Assembly (NCBI RefSeq): GCF_009862265.1
Contig: NZ_WWGX01000022.1
Location: forward strand, 509,305-573,304
Direction: 5' to 3'
From: Streptomyces sp. SID8352
GTDB taxonomy: Bacteria; Actinomycetota; Actinomycetes; Streptomycetales; Streptomycetaceae
DNA: 64,000 nt
Under the pieces are notes generated by a model, which saw nothing but the letters and a program-made list of their open reading frames with translations, was not told the DNA's origin and did not search any database. Positions 19,756 through 28,195 of this stretch are shown here, piece after piece; position 1 is the stretch's first letter, and the number at the start of each line of letters is the position of its first letter. Both the position numbers and the translations under genes were made by a program.

Positions 19756-20232
19756 ATGAGTGAGATGACGGAACGCCACCAGACGGGGCAGGACACGGGC
19801 GAGGGATCCGGCGTGGGCCGGGGCACCCGGCGCGGCGGCGGCGCCCCCTCCACCCGGGGCCGGACCACCATCGCCGACGGAGTGGTCGAGAAGATCACCG
19901 GCATGGCCGCGCGCGACGTGGTCGGTGTGCACGCCATGGGCAGCGGACTCTCCCGCACCTTCGGCGCCGTGCGCGACCGGGTGCCCGGCGGCACCAAGTC
20001 GGTGACGCGCGGGGTGAAGGCCGAGGTCGGGGAGAAGCAGACGGCGCTCGATCTGGAGATCGTCGTCGAGTACGGCGTGTCGATCTCCGACGTGGCCCGC
20101 GAGGTGCGGGAGAACGTGGTGGCGGCGGTGGAGCGGATGACCGGCCTGGAGGTGGTCGAGGTCAACATCGCGGTGAGCGACGTCAAGCTCCCCGACGAGG
20201 AGGACGAGGAGCCGGAACCGCGGATCCAGTGA
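19756..20232 (+). CDS. Asp23/Gls24 family envelope stress response protein
   Basis: A 158-aa Asp23/Gls24-domain protein. After a disordered Gly/Arg-rich N-terminus (1-33) the domain runs from [25 protein letters not shown] to [14 protein letters not shown], with the family motif [34 protein letters not shown] split by helices. The C-terminus is acidic. Family members sit at the membrane through AmaP and affect cell-envelope homeostasis. ATG 19756 with AAAGGGA 9 nt upstream. First gene of a five-gene cluster. Confidence 0.92.
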   Translation: MSEMTERHQTGQDTGEGSGVGRGTRRGGGAPSTRGRTTIADGVVEKITGMAARDVVGVHAMGSGLSRTFGAVRDRVPGGTKSVTRGVKAEVGEKQTALDLEIVVEYGVSISDVAREVRENVVAAVERMTGLEVVEVNIAVSDVKLPDEEDEEPEPRIQ

Positions 20233-20275
20233 TCCCGACCGGCACCCCACGCGGACGCACCGAGGAGAGCGCACC

Positions 20276-20461
20276 ATGAGCATGGCCCTGGCCGGCATGA
20301 TCGCCGGCATGGCACTGGGCTTCGCCGGGTACTTCGGCGGATTCGGTGCCTTTCTGCTGGTGGCGGCGCTGGGCGCCGTCGGGTTCGTCGTCGGCCGGTT
20401 CCTGGCGGGCGATCTGGAACCCGGGGACTTCTTCCGCTCGCGCGACGACCGACGCCGGTGA
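20276..20461 (+). CDS. Small membrane protein of the Asp23 cluster (DUF2273-like)
   Basis: A 61-aa protein, nearly all one hydrophobic hairpin (residues 3-43, MALAGMIAGMALGFAGYFGG then AFLLVAALGAVGFVVGRF), followed by a short charged tail (SRDDRRR). Such proteins recur between Asp23 genes in actinobacteria and firmicutes. The start ATG has CGAGGAGAGCG upstream. The stop overlaps the next GTG by 4 nt, so expression is coupled. Confidence 0.85.
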   Translation: MSMALAGMIAGMALGFAGYFGGFGAFLLVAALGAVGFVVGRFLAGDLEPGDFFRSRDDRRR

Positions 20462-20841
20462 CCGCGGTGAGCGGCGGGCTCCGTGAGCCGCGCGACACCC
20501 CGGCCGCCGTACCGCCGGGCGAGCGCGGCGCCACCAGGATCGCCGACCGGGTCGTCGCCAAGATCGCCGCCCGGGCGGCGCGCGAGGCGGCCGGGCCCCT
20601 GCCGCCGGACGCCGCCCGCCCCTACGCCTCGGTCGCCGTGCACCAGGACACCGCCCGGGTCCGCGTCCATGTGGAACTCGGCTATCCGGCCGACATCGGC
20701 GCCCGCTGCGGACGGGTGCGCCATCGGATCGTCCAGCGGGTGCGGACCCTGGCGGGCATGGCCGTGCCGGAGGTCGTCGTCCACGTGGAACGGCTGCACC
20801 CGCCGGCCGAGTACGGCGCGGCCGGGAGGAGGACGCGGTGA
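20458..20841 (+). CDS. Second Asp23/Gls24-like protein
   Basis: A 127-aa protein with the shortened Asp23 fold: ATRIADRVVAKIAARAAREAA, then ASVAVHQDTARVRVHVELGYPADIGARC and the terminal beta-strand VPEVVVHVERLH. It lacks the acidic tail of the first paralogue. GTG 20458 overlaps the upstream stop (GTGA) and its own stop overlaps the next gene in the same way, so all products are probably made in fixed proportion. Confidence 0.85.
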   Translation: MTAVSGGLREPRDTPAAVPPGERGATRIADRVVAKIAARAAREAAGPLPPDAARPYASVAVHQDTARVRVHVELGYPADIGARCGRVRHRIVQRVRTLAGMAVPEVVVHVERLHPPAEYGAAGRRTR

Positions 20842-21536
20842 ACGACCCCCGCCACAGCGAGGACGGCACCGAGGGGACCCACCCGGGCACCGCCGAGGGC
20901 AGCACCCGGGGCCCGGCCCTGGAGAAGAGCGGCACGGACCCCCGGACGGCCGGGCCCCCGACGGCCGAGCCCCCGGCGGCCGGGAACGGCGGCCGGGCCC
21001 GCCGCTTCTGGTCGGCCCGTCGCGTCCCCGCGGTCCTCGTCGCCGTGCCGCTGCTGGTCGTCTCCGGCGCCTTCCTCTACGACGTGGCGGCCGTTCGCGC
21101 CGGGCGGGACGCCCTCGGCTGGCGCCGCGAACTCGCCCGGCAGCTCGACCAGCGCCCGCTCGACGACATCTGGGTGCGGGTGGGGGCGGCCGTCGCCGCC
21201 GCGCTGGGGCTGTGGCTGCTGCTCACCGCGCTCACCCCCGGGCTGCGGCGGCTGCTGCCGATGCGCCGCGACGACGCCGACGTCCGTGCCGGACTGGACC
21301 GGGACGCCGCCGCCCTGGTGCTGCGCGACCGGGCCATGGAGACCGCCGGGGTGCGGTCGGTGCGGGTGCGGGTGCGCCGCCGCGCGGCCCGGGTCCGCGC
21401 GCGGTCGCACTTCCGGGAACTCGACGAGGTCCGCGCCGATCTGGGCGAGGTGCTCGACGACGCGGTGCGCGGGCTGGGGCTGGCCCGCCCGCCCGCCGTG
21501 TCCCTGCGGGTCAAGCGGCCCGGACGGAAGGGGTGA
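20838..21536 (+). CDS. DUF6286-type membrane protein of the Asp23 cluster
   Basis: A 232-aa protein: a disordered Glu/Gly/Thr-rich N-terminus (1-55), a first transmembrane helix (VPAVLVAVPLLVVSGAFLY, about 63-82), a short extracellular segment, a second helix (VGAAVAAALGLWLLLTAL, about 115-132) and a cytoplasmic Asp23-like domain (LVLRDRAMETAGVRSVRVRV...). This architecture parallels AmaP. GTG 20838 overlaps the preceding stop by 4 nt. Confidence 0.82.
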   Translation: MNDPRHSEDGTEGTHPGTAEGSTRGPALEKSGTDPRTAGPPTAEPPAAGNGGRARRFWSARRVPAVLVAVPLLVVSGAFLYDVAAVRAGRDALGWRRELARQLDQRPLDDIWVRVGAAVAAALGLWLLLTALTPGLRRLLPMRRDDADVRAGLDRDAAALVLRDRAMETAGVRSVRVRVRRRAARVRARSHFRELDEVRADLGEVLDDAVRGLGLARPPAVSLRVKRPGRKG

Positions 21537-22120
21537 GGACGGTGCGCGGAGGCGTCAACCGTGTCCTGGTGGGGCTGGCGGGGCTGGTGCTGCTCGCCGT
21601 CGGCGGCTCGGTGCTGGCCGTCGGGCTGGGCGCCGCCCCGCCCTCCTGGTGGATCCACCAGGGCCCGCACGACGTGCTGCTGAGCACGGCCGAGCGGACC
21701 CGGTGGCGGAACGAGGGATGGTGGTGGCCGGTGGTCCTCGCGGCGCTCGCGCTCCTGCTGCTGGGCTCCCTCTGGTGGCTGGTGGCGGCGGTGCGCCGGC
21801 GCCGACTGGCCGAGGTCCTGGTGGACACGGGCGACGGGGAGGGCGCCGTGCTGCGCGGCCGGGCGCTGGAGGAGGCGCTGGCCCGGGAGGCGGGCCGGGC
21901 CGACGGCGTCGAGGGGGTACGGGTCCGGCTGAACGGGCGGCGCACCGCCCCGCGCACCCGGGTCCGCCTCACCCTGGCCCCGCAGGTGGACCCCGGGGCG
22001 GCGCTGGCCGGTCTCACCACCGGGGCCCTCGGACACGCCCGTGCCTCGGCGGGGCTCGACGCGCTCCCGGCGGAGGTCCGCCTCCGGGGCGTCAAGCACC
22101 AGGCCGAGCGGGTGACCTGA
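21533..22120 (+). CDS. amaP: Alkaline shock response membrane anchor protein AmaP
   Basis: A 195-aa protein with two transmembrane helices (about 8-30 and 62-85) and a cytoplasmic domain of the Asp23-anchoring type (GRALEEALAREAGRADGVEGVRVRLNG). In staphylococci AmaP tethers Asp23 to the membrane; the gene order here supports the same role. GTG 21533 overlaps the upstream stop (GTGA). A second GTG at 21542 has better spacing from GAAGGGG and is an alternative start. The stop codon lies inside a 23-bp tandem duplication. Confidence 0.85.
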   Translation: MRTVRGGVNRVLVGLAGLVLLAVGGSVLAVGLGAAPPSWWIHQGPHDVLLSTAERTRWRNEGWWWPVVLAALALLLLGSLWWLVAAVRRRRLAEVLVDTGDGEGAVLRGRALEEALAREAGRADGVEGVRVRLNGRRTAPRTRVRLTLAPQVDPGAALAGLTTGALGHARASAGLDALPAEVRLRGVKHQAERVT

Positions 22121-22153
22121 GCCGGGCCGGGCGGGTCACCTGAGCCGGGCCGG
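22108..22153. repeat. 23-bp tandem duplication across the amaP stop codon
   Basis: GCGGGTGACCTGAGCCGGGC... at 22108-22130 is repeated at 22131-22153 with one change (G to C). The first copy contains the amaP stop TGA. Confidence 0.85.
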
Positions 22154-22578
22154 GCGCGCCTGCCGGGCGCGGGCACCGGAGGAGAGCCTCCGGTCCCTCA
22201 TCGCCTGTGCCGGACCCCTGCCCGTCCCGGCCACCCTCCTCCCCGAGGAGACCCGGACCGGGTCCGTCCCTGCCCCCGTCGGTCCGCCCCCGCCGGTCCG
22301 TCCCCGTCGGTTCGGCCCCTGCCCGTCCTCGCCGTCCCCTCCCCGGGCACTCGCCGTCCCCGTTCCGGGAACACAGCCGGACCGGTGGTCCGGCGCCGAC
22401 CGCGCCCGGCCTGCCCGGGGTGCCACCGGGCCCGCGCTGCCGTGGGGGCCCGGTGCCGTCCCCGTCCGCGCCCGGCCCCGGCCGTGGTGTCACCGGCCAG
22501 TGCCGCGCCGCCCCCGTGCCGCCGTGCGCGCCTCATCGCTGCAGTTCGGCGCCCCGCCCCCCGTCGTCCGGGCCGCCG
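22154..22578. other. Intergenic, no gene seen
   Basis: A 425-bp spacer between convergent genes, C-rich on the + strand (runs of CCCGTCCC and CCGGTCC). No supported coding frame. Short inverted repeats are common and none stands out as a clear terminator. Confidence 0.45.
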
Positions 22579-23334
22579 TCAGAAGCCGTGCCGGAGGCCG
22601 CCGTCGACGGGGAGCATGACGCCGGTGACGTAGGAGGCGGCCGGGGAGAGCAGGAAGGCCGCCGCCCGGCCGAACTCCTGCGGGGTGCCGTAGCGGCGCA
22701 GCGGGACGCGGGACTCCGAGGCGGCCCGGGTCGCCGCCGGGTCGGCGGACATCTCGTCGAGTTCGCGGACCCGGTCGGTGTCGATGCGGCCGGGCAGTAC
22801 GCCCACGACGCGGATGCCGCGCGGACCCAGCTCGTCCGCGAGGGACTTGGCGAAGCCCGCGAGCCCCGGGCGCAGCCCGTTGGAGACCGTCAGGCCCGCG
22901 ATCGGCTCGTGCACCGAACCGGAGAGCACGAAGCCGATGACCCCGCCCTCCTCCAGCTCCGCCGCCGCCGTCCGGGCCAGCCGCACGGCGCCCAGGAAGA
23001 CCGACTCGAAGGCGGTCCGCCACTGCTCGTCGGTGATGTCCGCGACGAACCCGGGCGGCGGCCCGCCCACGCTGATCAGCACCCCGTCGAAGCGGCCGAA
23101 GCGCTCCCGGGCGATGGCGGCCAGCCGGGCGGCGGTCCCGGGGTCGGCGTTGTCGGCGGCCACCCCGACCGCGTCCGGGCCCAGCCCGGCGGCGGCCCGT
23201 TCCGCGCTCTCCGCGCTCCGCCCCGTCACCACCAGCTTGGCACCGTCGGCGGCCAGTTCGCGCGCGGCGGCGTTGCCCAGGCCGCGGGTTGCTCCGGTGA
23301 CGACGTACACACGGTCCTTCAGTCCGAGATCCAT
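22579..23334 (-). CDS. SDR-fold oxidoreductase lacking the usual catalytic Tyr
   Basis: A 251-aa short-chain dehydrogenase fold with the nucleotide motif VTGATRGLG (13-21), a NADP-type second strand (VVTGRSAES) and VDGGLRHG at the end. In the active-site region FVLSGSVHEPIAGLTVSNGL, the expected YxxxK is replaced by SNGLR, with a Lys ten residues later (GFAKSL). Several actinobacterial SDRs share this 'SNxLR' variant, so catalysis may differ from classical SDRs. ATG 23334 is the only reasonable start. The gene upstream (SURF1-like) is on the same strand 131 bp away, with a small hairpin between. Confidence 0.85.
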   Translation of the reverse strand: MDLGLKDRVYVVTGATRGLGNAAARELAADGAKLVVTGRSAESAERAAAGLGPDAVGVAADNADPGTAARLAAIARERFGRFDGVLISVGGPPPGFVADITDEQWRTAFESVFLGAVRLARTAAAELEEGGVIGFVLSGSVHEPIAGLTVSNGLRPGLAGFAKSLADELGPRGIRVVGVLPGRIDTDRVRELDEMSADPAATRAASESRVPLRRYGTPQEFGRAAAFLLSPAASYVTGVMLPVDGGLRHGF

Positions 23335-23465
23335 GGCCCCATCCTGCCCCGTCGCCCCCGGGTGGCGTCCAGGGCGCCTCCGCCGGGCCCCGTCGCGTTG
23401 GGGGACGGTGTCCCGGCCCGCCGGCCCGGACATTCCGCGCACCGCGGAACGAGCCGGCGGAACCC

Positions 23466-24269
23466 CTACAGGGTCGCGGGCTCCGGGTCGGGCTCCGCGG
23501 GGCCGGGGGCGGTGTCCGGCGCGGCGGTCCGGTCGCGGACCTCGCGGCGCACCAGGAACCACCAGCCGACGGGTACGGCCGCGGCGAACAGCCACCACTG
23601 GACGGCGTAGGCGAAGTTCAGCGCCGAGTCCTCGTCGCCGGGCCTGCCGATGAGCTGCGGACCGCCCGCGGCCGGCTTCGGCTCGGCCAGGACGACGTAT
23701 CCGCCGAGCACCTCCGCGTCCAGCCGGGCGGCCTCCCGCTCGCTGCTGATGAGCATGATCTGCCGGTCGGGCAGGCCCTCCAGGTCCTTGATCCCGCTCG
23801 CGGCGGTCGTCTCGTCGGGCATCAGCCGCCCGGTGACGGTGATCGCGCCCCGGGGCGGGGCGGGGACCCTCGGGAAGGCTGTCTGGCTGGGGCCGTCGGC
23901 GGGGATCCAGCCCCGGTTGACGAGCAGGACCCTGCCGTCGGTGAGGACGAACGGGGTCAGCACGTGGTAGCCGATCGCGTCGTCGGCGTTGGTGCGGCGG
24001 CGGACGACGACCTCGCGGTCGGTGTCGAAGCGGCCCTCGGCGGTCACCGTGCGGTACCGCTGCTCGCCGCCGATCCTCCGGCCGGGCGCGGTCAGCCGCT
24101 CCACGGGCACCGGATCGGCGTCGAGCGCCCGCGCGACCAGGTCGTTGCGGGCGGTGCGCTCCTCGTAGCGGTGCATCTGCCAGAAGCCCAGCCGGATCAT
24201 CGTGGGGATGAGCAGCAGGGCCAGCAGCGTGAGGATCACCCACTGGCGGGACAGGAGGAAGCGGTACAC
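23466..24269 (-). CDS. SURF1 family protein
   Basis: A 267-aa membrane protein with the SURF1 layout: an N-terminal transmembrane helix (WVILTLLALLLIPTMIRLGFWQ, cut at 20: residues about 10-29), the extracytoplasmic domain with RRYxxRTARN-type start, GYHVLTPFVLTDGRVLLVNRGWIP (the hallmark VNRGW), and a C-terminal helix (AYAVQWWLFAAAVPVGWWFL). SURF1/Shy1 proteins help assemble the haem a/CuB centre of cytochrome c oxidase. Start is GTG 24269 (VYRFLLSRQW); no strong Shine-Dalgarno. The C-terminal tail is Pro/Glu/Asp-rich. Confidence 0.88.
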   Translation of the reverse strand: MYRFLLSRQWVILTLLALLLIPTMIRLGFWQMHRYEERTARNDLVARALDADPVPVERLTAPGRRIGGEQRYRTVTAEGRFDTDREVVVRRRTNADDAIGYHVLTPFVLTDGRVLLVNRGWIPADGPSQTAFPRVPAPPRGAITVTGRLMPDETTAASGIKDLEGLPDRQIMLISSEREAARLDAEVLGGYVVLAEPKPAAGGPQLIGRPGDEDSALNFAYAVQWWLFAAAVPVGWWFLVRREVRDRTAAPDTAPGPAEPDPEPATL

Positions 24270-24637
24270 GCGTCGACGGTACCTTGCCCGGACACCGCCC
24301 CTCCGGGAGGGTCCCGTGCCCCGCGACCCGCCGGAATCCCGCCGCGGTCCGTGCTCCGGGAGACCTCGCGCCACGGCGCGGCGGCGGGACGGGAACGGGG
24401 CGCGGCCCGGGCTGGTCACCCGTCCGGCGGCAGTCGGTGGCGGTCGGCGGCGCGGACCTCCGGCGGACCCGCCGCGGGCGGCCGGGCGGCCCGGGGAGCC
24501 GGCGGCCGGCGGGCGGAGTCCGGCGCCGGGTGCGCGCGGCTGCGGGCGGGTACGGGCCGGGCGGCGTGGGCGTGCCGTCGGTGCGCGGACCCGCCGGAGC
24601 GTGGCGGCGAGGGCCGGGAGTGCCCGCTTCACCCGGC

Positions 24638-24666
24638 TTGCGGGGGTTTCGGTCGCCGCCCAGAAT
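24638..24666 (+). promoter_or_regulatory. Promoter for a leaderless small gene
   Basis: TTGCGG (24638-24643), 17-bp spacer, CAGAAT (24661-24666). The predicted start point falls on or next to ATG 24674, so the mRNA would have no leader. Confidence 0.55.
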
Positions 24667-24673
24667 GCGGTTC

Positions 24674-24922
24674 ATGACACGTTGCGAAGTGTGCGGAAAC
24701 GACTACGAACTGGCGTTCACCGTCGAGACGCGGGACGGCGCGCGGCACGTCTTCGATTCGTTCGCGTGCGCGATCCACCGCATGGCCCCGCTCTGCGAGC
24801 ACTGCCGGGTGCAGATCATCGGCCAGGGCGTCGAGGCGGACGGCCAGTGGTACTGCGGCGCCCACTGCGCCCGCGCGGAGGGCAAGGTGGGCATCGTGGA
24901 CAAGGTCGGCTCCGCCGCCTGA
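24674..24922 (+). CDS. Small Cys-rich (zinc-ribbon type) protein
   Basis: An 82-aa protein with four cysteine/histidine knuckles: CEVCGND at residues 4-7, FACAIH near 32-35, CEHC near 41-44 and CGAHC near 60-64. This spacing suggests two zinc sites. Homologues are widespread in Streptomyces and are sometimes labelled metallothionein-like; the function is unknown. ATG 24674 is preferred over the in-frame ATG 24665 because a promoter -10 overlaps the latter. Confidence 0.82.
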   Translation: MTRCEVCGNDYELAFTVETRDGARHVFDSFACAIHRMAPLCEHCRVQIIGQGVEADGQWYCGAHCARAEGKVGIVDKVGSAA

Positions 24923-25228
24923 CCGGCCGTCCGCTCCCCGGCCGTACCGTCGGCCGCCCGTTGCCCTCGACCGCCCTTCCCACCTGGCCGACCGGCGGGG
25001 CCCCGCGCCGCCCGGGGCCGGTGCGGGGCGCCCCGGCGTCCTTCGCCGGGCACCGAACGGGGCGGGCCCGCGCGGCTCCCGCGGCAACGCCTCCCGCCGC
25101 CGTGCCTCCCGCCGACCCGTCTTCCGTGCCCCGCGCCGCGCCGCCCGGCATCCCGCTCGTGCCGGCGGAAGCCACTGCCCGCCCGGGGCCCGGGGGCGGC
25201 CGCCCTCGGCCGTCCGGCCGCTCCCGGC
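24923..25228. other. Intergenic, no gene seen
   Basis: A 306-bp GC-rich spacer between convergent genes. No supported frame, hairpin or repeat stands out. Confidence 0.45.
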
Positions 25229-26218
25229 TCAGCCGCCCTTCGCCGGTTCCACGTCGCGCAGGAGTTGTCCGAAGGCCGCCTCGTCCACCACCGGGGTGCC
25301 GTACTGCCGGGCCCGGACCACCTTGGAGGTGCCCGAGTCGGGATCGTTGGTCACCAGCAGGCTGGTCAGCCGGGACAGGCTGGTGGCGACGTGCAGCCCG
25401 GCCTCCGTGGCGCGGTCCTCCAGCAGATCGCGCTCCACGGAGGTGTCGCCCGAGAAGGCCACCCGCATCCCCTGCTTGAGCCGCCCGCCCTCCTGGTACC
25501 GGCCGGGGTTGGGATGGGGGCAGGCGGGCCGCTTGCGGGAGGGGCGCCAGCCGGCCGGACCCCGGCCCCCGTGGCCGCCCTGCGGGCCGATCCGGGGCGG
25601 CGGGGCGTCCGACCACTCCGTCAGCGGCAGGCACTCGTGCAGCGGCAGCCGCACCCCGCCCGCCGCCGCTGCGGTCAGGCTCGGCCGGAACGCCTCCGCC
25701 AGCACCCGCGCGTCGTCCAGCGCGTGGTGCGCCCGCCGCTGGACGACGCCGAAGTGGGCCGCCAGCGTCTCCAGTTTGTGGTTGGGCAGCGGCAGCCCCA
25801 GCTCCTTGGAGAGGGCGATGGTGCACAGCCGCTGCCGCACCGGGGCGCGCCCCTGTGCGCGGGCGTACTCGCGGGCGATCATCTGCCAGTCGAAGACGGC
25901 GTTGTGGGCGACGAGGACCCGCCCGTCGAGCCGCTCCGCGAACTCCCCGGCCACCTCCCGGAAGAGGGGCGCCCCTTCGAGCACATCGCTCGTCAGACCG
26001 TGTATCCACACCGGGCCCGGGTCCCGCTCGGGGTTGACCAGCGTGTACCAGTGGTCCTCGACCTCGCCGCGGGCGTCCAGCCGGTAGACGGCCGCCGAGA
26101 TGATGCGGTCGTGGCGGGCCAGGCCGGTGGTCTCCACGTCGACGACGGCATACCCCTCGGGGTACGCGGTCGGCCACGCCGTGGCGGACGGCGCTGCGGT
26201 CGTGCGGTCTGCGAACAT
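25229..26218 (-). CDS. DEDDh exonuclease with C-terminal BRCT domain
   Basis: A 329-aa protein. The DnaQ-like 3'-5' exonuclease core has ExoI VVDVETTG (near residue 27), ExoII VAHNAVFDWQM (near 103) and ExoIII HHALDDARV (near 166), the DEDDh catalytic set. A basic linker with PSRKRPACPHPNPGRYQEG follows (about residue 235), then a BRCT domain (GMRVAFSGDTSVERDLLEDR ... GTSKVVRARQYGTPVVDEAAF). The architecture suggests DNA repair or RNA/DNA end processing outside the replicative polymerase. ATG 26218. It is divergent from the VIT1-family gene (182 bp). Confidence 0.9.
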   Translation of the reverse strand: MFADRTTAAPSATAWPTAYPEGYAVVDVETTGLARHDRIISAAVYRLDARGEVEDHWYTLVNPERDPGPVWIHGLTSDVLEGAPLFREVAGEFAERLDGRVLVAHNAVFDWQMIAREYARAQGRAPVRQRLCTIALSKELGLPLPNHKLETLAAHFGVVQRRAHHALDDARVLAEAFRPSLTAAAAGGVRLPLHECLPLTEWSDAPPPRIGPQGGHGGRGPAGWRPSRKRPACPHPNPGRYQEGGRLKQGMRVAFSGDTSVERDLLEDRATEAGLHVATSLSRLTSLLVTNDPDSGTSKVVRARQYGTPVVDEAAFGQLLRDVEPAKGG

Positions 26219-26400
26219 GGTCCATGAGGATACGGGCCCCCGACGACAGCGCCGTCCCACAGGTGCCCGCCACGCCCGCCGGTCCGGTCGCACCGTCAAG
26301 TTCCGGACGCGGTCGACCGGTTGCCGGGCGGCCGACGCCGGGGGCGGCGGGGAAGCGTCGGTGCGGGACGCGCGGGCGTCGCGGTGGCATCCTCCCGGGT

Positions 26401-27111
26401 GTGACGGAACCCACGAGCGAAGAGGCCCGCGGCGGGGCCCTCGGCACCCGCCTCAACTGGCTGCGGGCGGCGGTGCTCGGCGCCAACGACGGCATCGTCT
26501 CGACCGCCGGGCTGGTGGTCGGCGTGGCCGGGGCGACCGGCGACCGGTCCGCCCTGCTGACCGCCGGACTGGCCGGGCTGCTGGCCGGTTCCCTGTCCAT
26601 GGCGGCGGGGGAGTACGTGTCGGTCTCCACCCAGCGGGACGCCGAGAAGGCCGCCCTCGCCGTGGAGCGCCGGGAGCTGAGCGAGCAGCCGGAGGCCGAG
26701 CTGGCGGAACTGGTGGGCCTGCTGACGGACCGGGGCCTGAGCCGGGAGGTGGCGCGGGAGGCGGCCGTGCAGCTCACCCGGAGGGACGCGCTGCGGGCGC
26801 ACGCCAGCGTGGAGCTCGGCATCGACCCCGACGCGCTGACCAACCCCTGGCACGCGGCGTGGGCGAGCTTCCTGGCGTTCACCGTCGGCGCGCTGCTGCC
26901 CCTGCTGGCGATGGTGCTGCCGCCCGCCGGGGCGCGGCTCGGCGTCACCGTCGGCTGTGTGCTGGTCGCCCTCGTCCTGACCGGGTGGAGCAGCGCGCGG
27001 CTCGGTCAGGCGCCGCCGCGACGCGCGGTGCTGCGCAACGTCATGGGCGGCGCGCTGGCGATGGCGGTCACCTACGGGGCCGGGACGCTGCTGGGCGTCG
27101 CGGGGGTGTAG
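26401..27111 (+). CDS. VIT1/CCC1 family iron/manganese transporter
   Basis: A 236-aa membrane protein of the VIT1/CCC1 transporter family. It opens with LNWLRAAVLGANDGIVSTAG, the family signature in the first helix, followed by AGSLSMAAGEYVSVSTQRD, where the Glu and Met residues line the metal path. The cytoplasmic loop (residues about 78-140) is Glu-rich, as in metal-binding domains of this family. Three more helices follow. It probably exports Fe2+/Mn2+ from the cytoplasm. The GTG start has weak Shine-Dalgarno support. Confidence 0.9.
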   Translation: MTEPTSEEARGGALGTRLNWLRAAVLGANDGIVSTAGLVVGVAGATGDRSALLTAGLAGLLAGSLSMAAGEYVSVSTQRDAEKAALAVERRELSEQPEAELAELVGLLTDRGLSREVAREAAVQLTRRDALRAHASVELGIDPDALTNPWHAAWASFLAFTVGALLPLLAMVLPPAGARLGVTVGCVLVALVLTGWSSARLGQAPPRRAVLRNVMGGALAMAVTYGAGTLLGVAGV

Positions 27112-27151
27112 CGGGGGCGGCCGGTGGCGCCGCCGGTGCCGGAAGCCCGCG

Positions 27152-28159
27152 TCACCAGCGGATCGGTACCGGAACGGCCGTCAGGAGGCCCGACACGGCC
27201 ACCACCAGGCCCAGGACGACGACCTCCACGCGTGCGGGGGTGCAGGCGGCCAGCGGGTCGGCCGCCCGGCCCAGCCTGATCCGCGCCCACAGGGCGAGCG
27301 CGCCGACGGCCGCCATCAGGAGCGCCTTCGCCAGCAGCACCCGTCCGTACGCGGTGTCCGTCACCTGCTCCACGACCGTGTCCACGGGCATCCGGCGCAG
27401 CGTGCTGCACAGCCCCGTGGCGGTGAGGGCGGCCAGCAGCCAGGCCGCCACCCGCGCGAAGCGGCCCAACAGGGCGGGGCCCGCTTCGGCGGTCCGCCAG
27501 AGGCGCAGGGTCCGCAGCGCGTACAGCAGCCCGCCGACCCAGAGGGACGCGCAGGTCAGATGGACGAGGGTCAGCCCGGAGCCGAGCAGGGGGCTGTACT
27601 CGGTCGTGGGGTGCGCGCGCAGGGCCTCGGCGACGATCACCGCGGCCAGTGGCCAGAGTCGGCCGACCGGCCGCCGCGACCCGGCGCACAGGCCGGCGGC
27701 GAGGAAGCCGTTGACCTCCAGCAGGGCGAGCTTGCCGTCCCGGGACTCGTAGAGGCCGCCCACGTCGATCTCGGCGACACCGCCCGGCACGAGGTTGCCG
27801 GTGGCCACGACCGACGCGAGCCCCAGGGCGGCGAGGAAGCCCGCGGCGGCGGCCGGCCGCGCCCAGGAGGAGGGCCGTACGGCGGGGGCGCCGGGGAGGG
27901 TGCGGGCCAGCCGGAGCACGAACAGCTCGCCCAGGGGGACGGCCAGCGCCGCGAAGAGCACCGTGCGCAGCAGGGCGATGCCGCCGGTGCCCGGTGCCTC
28001 GGCCTCCCCGGTGCCGTGCAGGGCGGGGGAGGGGCCGAGCACGGGGATCAGCGCGCCCAGGGCCACGAGGACCAGGACGGCCACGGCCCGGCCGGTGCCG
28101 GAGGGCCGCGCGTGCCGCCCGGAGCCGGTGGACCGGGACGAGGGGGGTATCGAGGTCAC
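27152..28159 (-). CDS. CopD-domain membrane protein
   Basis: A 335-aa protein with about eight hydrophobic helices and the CopD copper-resistance domain in its C-terminal half. HLTCASLWVGGLLYALRTLR and GRVLLAKALLMAAVGALALW are typical of CopD. Copper transport or periplasmic copper handling is the family role. There is no CopC partner beside it. Start GTG 28159 is suggested by a promoter placed for a leaderless mRNA; longer frames upstream lack support. The C-terminal end of the VIT1 gene lies 40 bp away, convergent. Confidence 0.82.
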   Translation of the reverse strand: MTSIPPSSRSTGSGRHARPSGTGRAVAVLVLVALGALIPVLGPSPALHGTGEAEAPGTGGIALLRTVLFAALAVPLGELFVLRLARTLPGAPAVRPSSWARPAAAAGFLAALGLASVVATGNLVPGGVAEIDVGGLYESRDGKLALLEVNGFLAAGLCAGSRRPVGRLWPLAAVIVAEALRAHPTTEYSPLLGSGLTLVHLTCASLWVGGLLYALRTLRLWRTAEAGPALLGRFARVAAWLLAALTATGLCSTLRRMPVDTVVEQVTDTAYGRVLLAKALLMAAVGALALWARIRLGRAADPLAACTPARVEVVVLGLVVAVSGLLTAVPVPIRW

Positions 28160-28165
28160 CGCAGG

Positions 28166-28195
28166 ATCTTCACCAGACCTCCCGGAATCGGGCAA
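28166..28195 (-). promoter_or_regulatory. Promoter of the CopD-domain gene
   Basis: On the minus strand TTGCCC (28195-28190), 18-bp spacer, GAAGAT (28171-28166), then 6 nt to GTG 28159. The arrangement predicts a leaderless transcript. Confidence 0.45.
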
